From Sphingomonas sp. CFBP 13720 (GTDB lineage: Bacteria; Pseudomonadota; Alphaproteobacteria; Sphingomonadales; Sphingomonadaceae): a stretch of 64,000 nt of DNA. The stretch lies in assembly GCF_014842075.1 (NCBI RefSeq), contig NZ_JACYVA010000006.1, positions 168,302 through 232,301 of the forward strand, given 5' to 3'. The notes under the pieces are model-generated. The model was not told the DNA's origin. It searched no databases and worked only from the letters and a program-made list of their open reading frames with translations. Made by a program: the position numbers and the translations under genes. The first letter of the stretch is position 1; each line of letters starts with the position of its first letter. Shown in pieces: positions 25,399-33,460 of this stretch.

Positions 25399-27920
25399 GC
25401 GACCCCCGGGAACAGACCGATCGTGGCATAGGTCACGATCGCGGTCAGCAGCATGAAGTGTTGATAGACGGTGATGTTCCGCAGATCGGCGTCGTGGGTC
25501 GGCGTCATCCGCCCGGCGATGCTGCGCGCGAGCGTATAGGACTGCATGATCGCCCCGATCCCGGCATGAGCGGTGGTCCAGATGACCAGCACCCACACGA
25601 TCGCCGGATAGCTGTGCAGTTTCGGATCGAGGCCGGTGGTCAGCGGTCCCTGCAACCCCGCCCAGATGCCGGCAAGGCTGGCGACTATGCCGAGCGCGAG
25701 CAGCCCCTGTGCGGCCGGAACCAGCCCGCGCCGGTTGACGCCGCGCGCAGCGACGGTGGCGATCCAGCCTATGACCGCAAGCGCCAGTGCGACCATCGGC
25801 CAGAATACGCCGGGTCCGTCGAGCCCCGGCCCCGACGGTGGAAATTCGGGGTGGACCGTCCAGAAGAAGTAATAGCCGAACACGAGTCCCGAAAACGCCG
25901 TCGCATCGGCCATCATCGTGATGAACATCGCCCACCATCCCGGTGCGGACGAACCGGAGACATAGAGCGGCAGTTCGATGCCATGCCCGATCGACTTGGA
26001 CGGCTTTTCAGGGATTTGCGCGGTGCCGGTCCACAACCAGTAGAGGATGCAGCCCAGCGTCACGACCGCCCCGGCCAGCGACCACCAATAGAGGTGATAG
26101 GTCGTCAGGATGAACACGCTGCCCAGTGCGATCGCGGTCATCATCGGCACCCAGCCGGGCGTGCCGAGGCGCACGACGTACAGCGGACGCGCGTCGAGGA
26201 CGCTGGTCACGATCGTCTCACGCCGTCCTTCCTCCGCATCGGGCAGGAAGAAGCGGCCTTCGTCGACCTTCTTCACGAAATCGCGCTGGTCCCAGATCGG
26301 ATAGCGGGTTTCGATCAGCGGGATCGACCGGATGCCCCAATTCTCGTCCTTCGGGTGGGCAAGCCATTCGAGCGTGCCGGCATTCCACGGATTGCGCGGC
26401 GATTTGGTGCGCCATGGCGACCGGAACAGGTCGATGCACACGATCAGCGTGCCCAGCGCGAACAGGTACGACCCGGCGGTCGAGGCGAAGTTCAATCCGC
26501 CGATGCCTAGTTCGGCCGGATAGGTGAACACCCGGCGCGGCATCCCGAACAGCCCGGAGAAATGCATTGGAAAGAAGGTCAGGTTCGCCCCGACGAACAG
26601 CAACCAGAACGCGGTGCGCCCCATGCGGTCCGACAGTTTCTTGCCGGTGATCAACGGCCAGTAATAATATAACCCGCCGAACAGCGGCAGGAGCGTACCG
26701 CCGATCAGGACATAATGGAGATGCGCTACGACGAAATAGGTGTCGTGCGCCTGCCAGTCGAACGGCGCGATAGCGACCATCACCCCGGTCAGCCCGCCGA
26801 TCACGAAGATCGCGAGGCTGCCGGTCGCATAGAGCAGCGGCGTCGACCATTTGACCTTGCCCGCCCACAACGTCGCGATGAACGCGAAGATCTGGATACC
26901 CGTGGGGATGGCGACCGCTTCGGACGCGGCCGAGAAGAAGGCGAGACTGATCTTGGGCAGGCCGGTCGCGAACATGTGATGGACCCACAGGCCGAACGAC
27001 AGGAACGCGGTGCCCACCGCCGCCAGCACGATCCACGGATAGCCGAGCAGATGCCGCTGGGCGAAGGTCGGGATCATCATCGCGAACAGCGCGATCGACG
27101 GCAGAAAGACGATATAGACTTCCGGGTGGCCGAAGATCCAGAACAGGTGCTGCCACAACAACGGATCGCCACCCCGCGTCGCGTCGAAGAACGGCCAGTC
27201 GAGCAGCCGTTCCATTTCGAACAGTACGTCACCCGCGATCAACGGCGGAAACGCGAACAGGATCATCACCGCGACGACGAGGATGTACCACGCATACAGC
27301 GGCATCAGGTTGAGGCGCATGCCCGGCGGGCGGCATTTGAGCACGCCGACGATCAGTTCGACGGCGGCGGCGACCGACGACACCTCGATGAAGCTGAGGC
27401 CCAGCATCCAGATATCGGCACCCAACCCCGACAGGTCGGTGCGCGTGGTCAGCGGGGGATACATGAACCAGCCGCCATCGGGTGCCGCGTTGAAGAAGAT
27501 CGATCCGCCGACGAACACCCCGCCCAGCAGGAACGACCAGTATCCAAAGGCGGACAGGCGGGGGAACGGCAAGTCGCGCGCACCCAGAAGCTGCGGCAAC
27601 AGGATGATCGACACTGCTTCGAACATCGGCACGGCGAACAGGAACATCATCATCGAGCCGTGCAGCGTGAACAGCTGGTTGAACGTGTTCGCCGACACCA
27701 GATCGTTTTCGGGCACCGCCAGCTGCGTGCGCATGATCAGCGCCAGCACGCCGGCGAACAGCATGAATGCGAATGCCGTCAGCGTGTACCACGCACCGAC
27801 CTGGTTGTTGTTGCAATCGGTCCAACGCAGGAAAATGCCCTTGGGCGGCGCCCATACCGCGCGCAGCCGGGCCTCCTGCGCAGCGCGCAGTTCGGGATCG
27901 TCCTGGGCGTGGAGACTCAT
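25395..27920 (-). CDS. ctaD: Cytochrome c oxidase subunit I-III fusion (CtaD-CtaE)
   Basis: 841 residues. Residues about 1-560 are subunit I: FTLHGSMMMFLFAVPM, then FWIFGHPEVYIVFLP (HPEVY copper B and cross-linked Tyr site), LWVHHMFATGLP and AHDTYFVVAHLHYVLIGG (heme ligands). Residues about 620-841 are subunit III (WWAMFITMMADATAFSGLVFGYYF, IVWVLVIWTTAHAGIGAIM). Such I-III fusions occur in caa3-type oxidases. The enzyme reduces oxygen to water and pumps protons at the inner membrane. The start at 27920 overlaps the ctaC stop, and the stop overlaps the next start, both by four bases. Confidence 0.95.
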   Translation of the reverse strand: MSLHAQDDPELRAAQEARLRAVWAPPKGIFLRWTDCNNNQVGAWYTLTAFAFMLFAGVLALIMRTQLAVPENDLVSANTFNQLFTLHGSMMMFLFAVPMFEAVSIILLPQLLGARDLPFPRLSAFGYWSFLLGGVFVGGSIFFNAAPDGGWFMYPPLTTRTDLSGLGADIWMLGLSFIEVSSVAAAVELIVGVLKCRPPGMRLNLMPLYAWYILVVAVMILFAFPPLIAGDVLFEMERLLDWPFFDATRGGDPLLWQHLFWIFGHPEVYIVFLPSIALFAMMIPTFAQRHLLGYPWIVLAAVGTAFLSFGLWVHHMFATGLPKISLAFFSAASEAVAIPTGIQIFAFIATLWAGKVKWSTPLLYATGSLAIFVIGGLTGVMVAIAPFDWQAHDTYFVVAHLHYVLIGGTLLPLFGGLYYYWPLITGKKLSDRMGRTAFWLLFVGANLTFFPMHFSGLFGMPRRVFTYPAELGIGGLNFASTAGSYLFALGTLIVCIDLFRSPWRTKSPRNPWNAGTLEWLAHPKDENWGIRSIPLIETRYPIWDQRDFVKKVDEGRFFLPDAEEGRRETIVTSVLDARPLYVVRLGTPGWVPMMTAIALGSVFILTTYHLYWWSLAGAVVTLGCILYWLWTGTAQIPEKPSKSIGHGIELPLYVSGSSAPGWWAMFITMMADATAFSGLVFGYYFFWTVHPEFPPSGPGLDGPGVFWPMVALALAVIGWIATVAARGVNRRGLVPAAQGLLALGIVASLAGIWAGLQGPLTTGLDPKLHSYPAIVWVLVIWTTAHAGIGAIMQSYTLARSIAGRMTPTHDADLRNITVYQHFMLLTAIVTYATIGLFPGVA

Positions 27921-28885
27921 TGCAGGCTTTCCAGATAGGCGGCGATCGCGTCCGCATCGGCGGGCGACAGATGGGGGTAGGCGGGCATGCGCGAACCGGG
28001 TTTGACGGCGGGCGCGTTCACGATGAAACGCGTCAGCGCCGCACGGGTCATCGGCACCGTTCCGGCACCCAGCGCCGCGCGACTGCCGACATGGGTCAGG
28101 TCGGGGCCGATCACGCCTTGCGCATCGGTGCCGACAATGGCGTGACAGCCGGCGCACCCCTGCGCCGCGAAGACACGCGCGCCAGGGTTGGCGGCGGCGG
28201 TGGCAGGGGCAGCCGGGCGGCGCTGGCCGGCCAGCCACGCGTCGAATGCCGCAGGCGGCATCGCGACGACCTCGAACGCCATCAATGCGTGGCTCAGGCC
28301 ACAAAATTCGGTGCAGACGCCACGAAACCGTCCGGCTTTGGTGGCCTTCACCACCAGGCGGTTGGTGCGCCCGGGGATCATGTCCATCTTGCCCGCAAGG
28401 CCCGGAATCCAGAAGCTGTGGATCACGTCACCCGCAGTAAGATCGAACTGGACCACGCGGCCGACGGGCACGCGGATCTCGTTGGCGGTGACGACCGGCG
28501 GTGCGCCGGACGGCTGATAGCGGACCCGCCACCAGAATTGTTCGCCTTGCACCGCGATCCGCAGATCGGTGTTCGCGACCGGCAGCGGGCGCATGGCGGG
28601 CAGGCTGTAGAGCAGCAGCGAGAGCAGGACGATCGTCGGGATCACGCCGCCCAGCCAGCCGATCAACCGCATGCCCTTAGGCAGGGTCAGCTTACCTTCG
28701 GGCGCGCGCACCGCGATCACCATCAGGACGGCGACCCCGGCGGCGATGACGATCGCGCCGATCAGCATGACGATCGTCAGATGCCGGACGGTGGAGGCTT
28801 CTTCTCCAAATACCGTGAGAGCGGACTGGTGGCGGTTACAGCTAGAAAGCGCCAACGCGCCGATCAAGGCCGTGGCCCACCGCAT
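27917..28885 (-). CDS. ctaC: Cytochrome c oxidase subunit II with fused C-terminal cytochrome c
   Basis: 322 residues from the ATG at 28885; an upstream ATG at 28919 would add 11 residues. The signal sequence with ALALSSC suggests a lipid-modified N-terminus, followed by two transmembrane helices. The cupredoxin domain has VIHSFWIPGLAGKMDMIPG and the CuA motif CTEFCGLSHALM. The C-terminal ~90 residues add a cytochrome c (GCAGCHAIVG, axial Met in SRMPAYPHL), which defines a caa3-type subunit II. It is the first gene of the five-gene oxidase operon. Confidence 0.94.
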   Translation of the reverse strand: MRWATALIGALALSSCNRHQSALTVFGEEASTVRHLTIVMLIGAIVIAAGVAVLMVIAVRAPEGKLTLPKGMRLIGWLGGVIPTIVLLSLLLYSLPAMRPLPVANTDLRIAVQGEQFWWRVRYQPSGAPPVVTANEIRVPVGRVVQFDLTAGDVIHSFWIPGLAGKMDMIPGRTNRLVVKATKAGRFRGVCTEFCGLSHALMAFEVVAMPPAAFDAWLAGQRRPAAPATAAANPGARVFAAQGCAGCHAIVGTDAQGVIGPDLTHVGSRAALGAGTVPMTRAALTRFIVNAPAVKPGSRMPAYPHLSPADADAIAAYLESLQ

Positions 28886-28941
28886 ATGTCTTCTCGCCCC
28901 CTGCGCGGCCGAATTCATCGGTCCGCATCGCAGCATTAACT

Positions 28942-31900
28942 TCAGCGATTGGAATTTCGTTCCACGACAACCGTTAACGGGGCGCCCGTAGCGGCGATCC
29001 GCAGCCCGTCCGGGCCGAACCGCACGCGCCGGCCATCGATGGTTGCGACGCCCGGTCTGCCATCCAGCGGCCATCGCAGGACGAACCCGCCGGGCGGGGT
29101 CGCGCCGCCGCCGATCGTAACGTACAGGCGGCGTTCGTCGACGCGCATTGTCAGGTCGACGGCGCCATAGGGCGTGCGCAGCCCCCGGATCGCCGCGCCC
29201 TCGCCGTTCAGCCAGCCAGCATCGAGACCCGCGCCCAGCACGATGGCCTGCGCGTCCTGCTCGACATACGCGAACAGGTCGAGCGCGGCGCGAATGAAGT
29301 CCGACGCGACCCACGCGTGCGGCACGTCGCCCAGGAACCGGGTTTCGCGCGGCACGCGGCCGACGACTTCGGCCCAGCCGTTCCATTCGGGCGGGCGGCG
29401 ATCTTTCATGTAGAAATCGAGCATTGCATTGGCGCGGTCGCGCCGGCCCAGCCGAACCATCGCCGACACGTTGCGCAGTTCGTATGGCGTGTAATCGGCC
29501 CAGTCGGTGGTGGTCGGACGCGCCATCACCCGCCGCCATTGCCGGTCGAAGGTATTGGCCAGCAGCGTCGGATCGATCCGCGCCTGCTCGCCCGCCGGGT
29601 CCAGCGCCATCGTGGTCGAGGTCGCATCGAAATCGCCCATGCTGGTCGCACCGGGGATGTAATCGATCTTCCAGTACGCGACCGACGCGGCGATAGCGGC
29701 GTGCAGATCGGCCTGGAACCGGTCGCGCTGCGCCTCGATCGCCGCCGCTTCGGGGCGGCCAAGGACGCGTGCGGCAAAGGCCGCGTCCTTGTACCCGGTC
29801 AGCGCCCAGAAATCGTCCCACAGGCTGTATTGCGCCTTGGCCGAATAGCCTTCGTGGCTGATCGACGGCGGCATCAGGCCATAGAGCATGCGACGTTCCG
29901 GGGTTTGGTTCGCGGCGGTGCGTTCGGATTGCGCCAGCGTTTCCATATGCCGCCGGGCAGCGTCGAGTTTCGGCCAGTCGCGTTCGAGCGCCGCCTTGTC
30001 GCCGGTGTAGCGATACAGGTCGGTGACGAGATGGATGTACTGGCCGTGGCTGTCATTCTCGGGCACCGGATCGGGACCGCGCGCGTCGACGCAGCACGGC
30101 ACCTTGCCGTTGGCGAAGATTTTCGGCCCGTACCAGTCGGCGAACGCCCGGCCGGGCGCGACGACGCCCATGCGCAGCATCGTTTCGCTCATCATCGCGC
30201 CATCGCGAATCCAGCTTCGGTCGTAGGAGCGGGTCCCCGGCTTCAGTGCGGGACCGTCGCGGCTCATCAACACCTGCGCCAGTGCGGATTTGACGGTGTC
30301 GGCAACCGCCTGCTTGCCGGACGGGACGCGCAGGTCGATGCCGCCCAGCGTCGTCGTCCATTTGGCGCGAGTGGCGGCGTGGGCGACGGCGATCTGCTGC
30401 GCCGTCATCGGCGCGTCGCCACCGATGGCCATCGCGGTCGACCAGCTTGCACCGGGCGCCAACGTGACGTCGTACGCTATACCGCCCGACGCAAGATCGG
30501 TGGGATCGGTGACCCGTGTCGCTGATGCGCCGTTCAGGCGGGCGGCGGGACGAACCGCCAGTGCGCCCCGATCGAACGGTACTGCCCATTCCGCATCGGG
30601 CTGCGTCACCGGGAACAGCGCGCGCGTCACCCCAGGATCGCCAGCGATCACCGGCGGCGTCGAAACCGCTATCCGCGATCCGTTCCATGCGATCGACCCG
30701 ATCCGGCTGACCCCGCCGCGCTGCGACAGGAACTGTGCGGGCGGGTTTACCTGAAACGGGCGCACGGCCAGCAGCAGGCGCAGCGTGCGTGGGGTGGAGC
30801 CGGTGTTGGTCAGCGTCCATCGGCCGACCAGCCGCTTTGTGTCCCCATCGGCGAACAGGCTGGTGTCGAGGCTCCAGCCGTCGGCTGCCCACTCGACATG
30901 CGGCATCGGCAGATAGCCGTCCTCCAGCCGATGCTTTGCGACGATGTCGGCCCAGCCGGTGGTGCGCCGATCGGCGACGACGAAGGGTTCGATCGAAAAG
31001 CCGCCTTTGGCGACTTCGATCGCGCCGTCCTCGCCGATCAGGCCGCTGACCGCGCCGCCGTCGCTGGCGACCAGCGTCCAGTACGATTGTTCGGTGAAGC
31101 CACGCGGATAGGTGCCGCGCGGCGCATCCTTCGCCAGTGCGGCGATGAAGGCGTTGGGATCGGCCGCCCAGTCGCGGTCCTTGATCTCGGCCTCGGCGAG
31201 CCCGGTGGCACCGGCGATCCGCAAATATCGCGTTTCGGTGTCGGGCAGCGCGATCGGATCGCTGCCGCCGTCGCCCTGCGTGACCGCGCGCAGCACGCGC
31301 CATTCGCGGCGATCGTCGGATGCTTCGATCCGGTAGGCAGGAGCGGCACCGGACCAGTGAAGAACGACACCGCCCAATTCCCTGGAGCCGCCGAAGTCGA
31401 TCGTGACCGGACCCCGTGCTGCGGTGCGCCGGTCGCGGTCGATCGCGCGCATGTCGTTTGCGACCGGGGTGGGGAGGGGGCGGGGTGGGGGTAGTGTTTC
31501 GAATGTCCAGTCGTCGATCTCGATCGTGCCCGCGCCACCGTCGCGGCCGCGCACGACGACGATCTCCGCCGCCTGCGTCGATCGCAGCGTCTTGTCGGTG
31601 GTCGGTCCCCATGCGAACTGCACGTCGCGGGGGCGGATGCGGACCTCCTGCCAGTCGGCGGAAGGCCGGAAATTCGGTTTCGTCACCCACCACACATTGG
31701 TGCCGTCGGCGTCGGTGAACTTGATCTGGAGATCGTTGACGCCACCAGTGCCGCGCAGCTTCAACCGCATTTCCCAGTGTGGCGGGAAGGTGAGCGGCAA
31801 GGCACGCCGGACGAAGGCGTAGCCGGACACCTGTGCGAAATCATAGGTTAGGCGCAGCGCCTTTCCGTCCGCGCCAGCCACGGTGGATGCGGTCGCGGCG

Positions 31901-32001
31901 ACGCCGTCCGACGATGCGGCGGTCCATGGCGCGACCTGTTCGAACCGGTCGACCGGCTGCGTCTGTGCCGCCGCCGCCATCACCAGCAACGCGATGCTCA
32001 T
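28942..32001 (-). CDS. Large exported multidomain glycosidase: beta-sandwich, F5/8 type C domain, six-hairpin catalytic domain
   Basis: 1019 residues with a short signal peptide (MSIALLVMAAAAQTQ). Residues about 20-165 form a carbohydrate-binding-like beta-sandwich (WEMRLKLRGTGGVNDLQIKF). About 185-265 resemble a discoidin/F5/8 type C module (PVTIDFGGSRELGGVVLHW, TRYLRIAGA). About 330-520 form a second beta domain, about 545-880 an (alpha/alpha)6 six-hairpin core (SYDRSWIRDGAMMSETML, YSLWDDFWALTGYKDAAF, RPPEWNGWAEVVGRVPRETR), and a last beta domain follows. The core recalls GH15/GH63/GH78-like folds, but I cannot place it in one family. Its ATG overlaps the GH144 gene's stop (31998-32001), so the two are coupled. 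It probably acts in the periplasm on the same glucan. Confidence 0.75.
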   Translation of the reverse strand: MSIALLVMAAAAQTQPVDRFEQVAPWTAASSDGVAATASTVAGADGKALRLTYDFAQVSGYAFVRRALPLTFPPHWEMRLKLRGTGGVNDLQIKFTDADGTNVWWVTKPNFRPSADWQEVRIRPRDVQFAWGPTTDKTLRSTQAAEIVVVRGRDGGAGTIEIDDWTFETLPPPRPLPTPVANDMRAIDRDRRTAARGPVTIDFGGSRELGGVVLHWSGAAPAYRIEASDDRREWRVLRAVTQGDGGSDPIALPDTETRYLRIAGATGLAEAEIKDRDWAADPNAFIAALAKDAPRGTYPRGFTEQSYWTLVASDGGAVSGLIGEDGAIEVAKGGFSIEPFVVADRRTTGWADIVAKHRLEDGYLPMPHVEWAADGWSLDTSLFADGDTKRLVGRWTLTNTGSTPRTLRLLLAVRPFQVNPPAQFLSQRGGVSRIGSIAWNGSRIAVSTPPVIAGDPGVTRALFPVTQPDAEWAVPFDRGALAVRPAARLNGASATRVTDPTDLASGGIAYDVTLAPGASWSTAMAIGGDAPMTAQQIAVAHAATRAKWTTTLGGIDLRVPSGKQAVADTVKSALAQVLMSRDGPALKPGTRSYDRSWIRDGAMMSETMLRMGVVAPGRAFADWYGPKIFANGKVPCCVDARGPDPVPENDSHGQYIHLVTDLYRYTGDKAALERDWPKLDAARRHMETLAQSERTAANQTPERRMLYGLMPPSISHEGYSAKAQYSLWDDFWALTGYKDAAFAARVLGRPEAAAIEAQRDRFQADLHAAIAASVAYWKIDYIPGATSMGDFDATSTTMALDPAGEQARIDPTLLANTFDRQWRRVMARPTTTDWADYTPYELRNVSAMVRLGRRDRANAMLDFYMKDRRPPEWNGWAEVVGRVPRETRFLGDVPHAWVASDFIRAALDLFAYVEQDAQAIVLGAGLDAGWLNGEGAAIRGLRTPYGAVDLTMRVDERRLYVTIGGGATPPGGFVLRWPLDGRPGVATIDGRRVRFGPDGLRIAATGAPLTVVVERNSNR

Positions 32002-33398
32002 GCCAGCCAGCCGCCGGTGAACCCCGCACGTTCCAGCCCGCGACGGATATGCGGATTACGCCGCATCACTTCCCAGATCATGCCGCTGCGCCGGTTCTCG
32101 ATCATCGCCACGATCGGTCCCTGATCGATGCCCAGATAATCCCGGTCGACCCAGCCGATGCCGGGGACGATCCGGCCGTGCTTCAACGGCGCATCGGCGC
32201 GGGTCAGCGTCGGGTTGAACGAATCCAGAAAGCCGTATTTTTCATAGATGCCGGGGCCGTAGCGGGCATGCACCTTTGCGATCATCGGTTCGACGATCTC
32301 CGGCGCGAAGGCGATCGAACCCAGCGCCGCCGTCGGCGCGATCGTGCCGTCGTCGCGTTCGCCGGGGCCACGGGCAGAATAGCTGAAGAACTCACGCTGC
32401 CGACTGTCGATCGTGACCGTGAAGTCACCCGGCCCGTCGCATGCGGTCAACCCCCAGCAATCGTCGCCATAGCCGACCTTGCCGCCCGGATTGTCGTTGG
32501 CATAGGCGCGCTGCGCATAGGTCGCGCGGCGGCTGTTCTCGAAATAATCGATGCCCTTCGATGCGATGTACGGATCGCGGATGCCGCGGAAATCGATCCA
32601 CACATGGCTGTACTGATGACCGAACATCGGCGCGAACTGCAGATGCGGTTCGCCGCCGTGCGCGTTGCCCCAGCTCTTGTCGAACGCCTGCGTCAGCGCA
32701 GTCCAGGTTTCCGGCGGCAACGGATGCGTCGGGCTGGCCAGCGCCAGCACGTACAGGGTCATGCCTTCGTTATAGATGTTCCAGTCGGAGCGGATGAAGC
32801 CGCTTTCGGGATGCCAGCCCATCGACACGAACGGCGGGCGCGGCACGATCCAGTCCCATTCGACCGCGCGGTAGATGCGTTCGGCAAGATCACGGATGCG
32901 CGCCTCGGCCGGATCGGCGCGGTCGAACCAGCTTTGCGCGAACAGCACGCCGCCCAGCAGGAGCGCGGTGTCGATCGTCGACAATTCGCAACGTGCGAAC
33001 CGCAATCCCTTCGTCACGCCGAGGAAGTGGTAGAAGAAGCCCCTGTGGCCGCTGAATCCGGTTTCCGCGTCGCCCTGCGGCGCGTCCGCGAAGAATTGCA
33101 GCGTGGCGAGCGTACGGTCGCGCGCCTGTTCGCGGGTGATCCAGCCATGTTTCTCGCCCACGCCGTACGCGGTGAGCGCGAAGCCGACGGCCGCGATCGA
33201 CGCGAAGCTGGGCGTCGGCCAGCGATCCATTGCAAGCCCCGTCGCCGGATCGGTCGTGTCCCAGAAGAAGCGGAACGCTCGTTCCTGTATGTCGGAAATC
33301 AGGTCGGGCACCGCCATCGTCGGAAGGCCGCTCCGCGCGGCGCACCCCCCGATCAGGCTGGCGGAAGCGGTAGCGAGGAAACGGCGACGGTCGATCAC
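31998..33398 (-). CDS. GH144-type glycoside hydrolase (glucoamylase-like DUF, endo-beta-1,2-glucanase family)
   Basis: 466 residues. The N-terminus DRRRFLATASASLIGGCAA is a twin-arginine signal with a lipobox, so probably a Tat-exported lipoprotein. The catalytic (alpha/alpha)6 fold is recognised by RAFRFFWDTTDPATGL, GRHGFFYHF-like GHRGFFYHFLGV, ELSTIDTALLLGG, WGWHPESGF-like MGWHPESGFIRSDWNIYNEGM, MFGHQYSHVWIDFRGI and CWGLTACDGP. These are the marks of the glycoamylase-like family (PF10091), which includes GH144 endo-beta-1,2-glucanases. It lies 62 bases after the TonB receptor gene and is coupled to the large glycosidase. Substrate beta-1,2-glucan is inferred. Confidence 0.85.
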   Translation of the reverse strand: MIDRRRFLATASASLIGGCAARSGLPTMAVPDLISDIQERAFRFFWDTTDPATGLAMDRWPTPSFASIAAVGFALTAYGVGEKHGWITREQARDRTLATLQFFADAPQGDAETGFSGHRGFFYHFLGVTKGLRFARCELSTIDTALLLGGVLFAQSWFDRADPAEARIRDLAERIYRAVEWDWIVPRPPFVSMGWHPESGFIRSDWNIYNEGMTLYVLALASPTHPLPPETWTALTQAFDKSWGNAHGGEPHLQFAPMFGHQYSHVWIDFRGIRDPYIASKGIDYFENSRRATYAQRAYANDNPGGKVGYGDDCWGLTACDGPGDFTVTIDSRQREFFSYSARGPGERDDGTIAPTAALGSIAFAPEIVEPMIAKVHARYGPGIYEKYGFLDSFNPTLTRADAPLKHGRIVPGIGWVDRDYLGIDQGPIVAMIENRRSGMIWEVMRRNPHIRRGLERAGFTGGWLA

Positions 33399-33460
33399 GC
33401 GGACATACTCATATGGCAGGGACCGGGGCGGGCGATGCCCGCCTCGGTCCTTGGGAAGGA

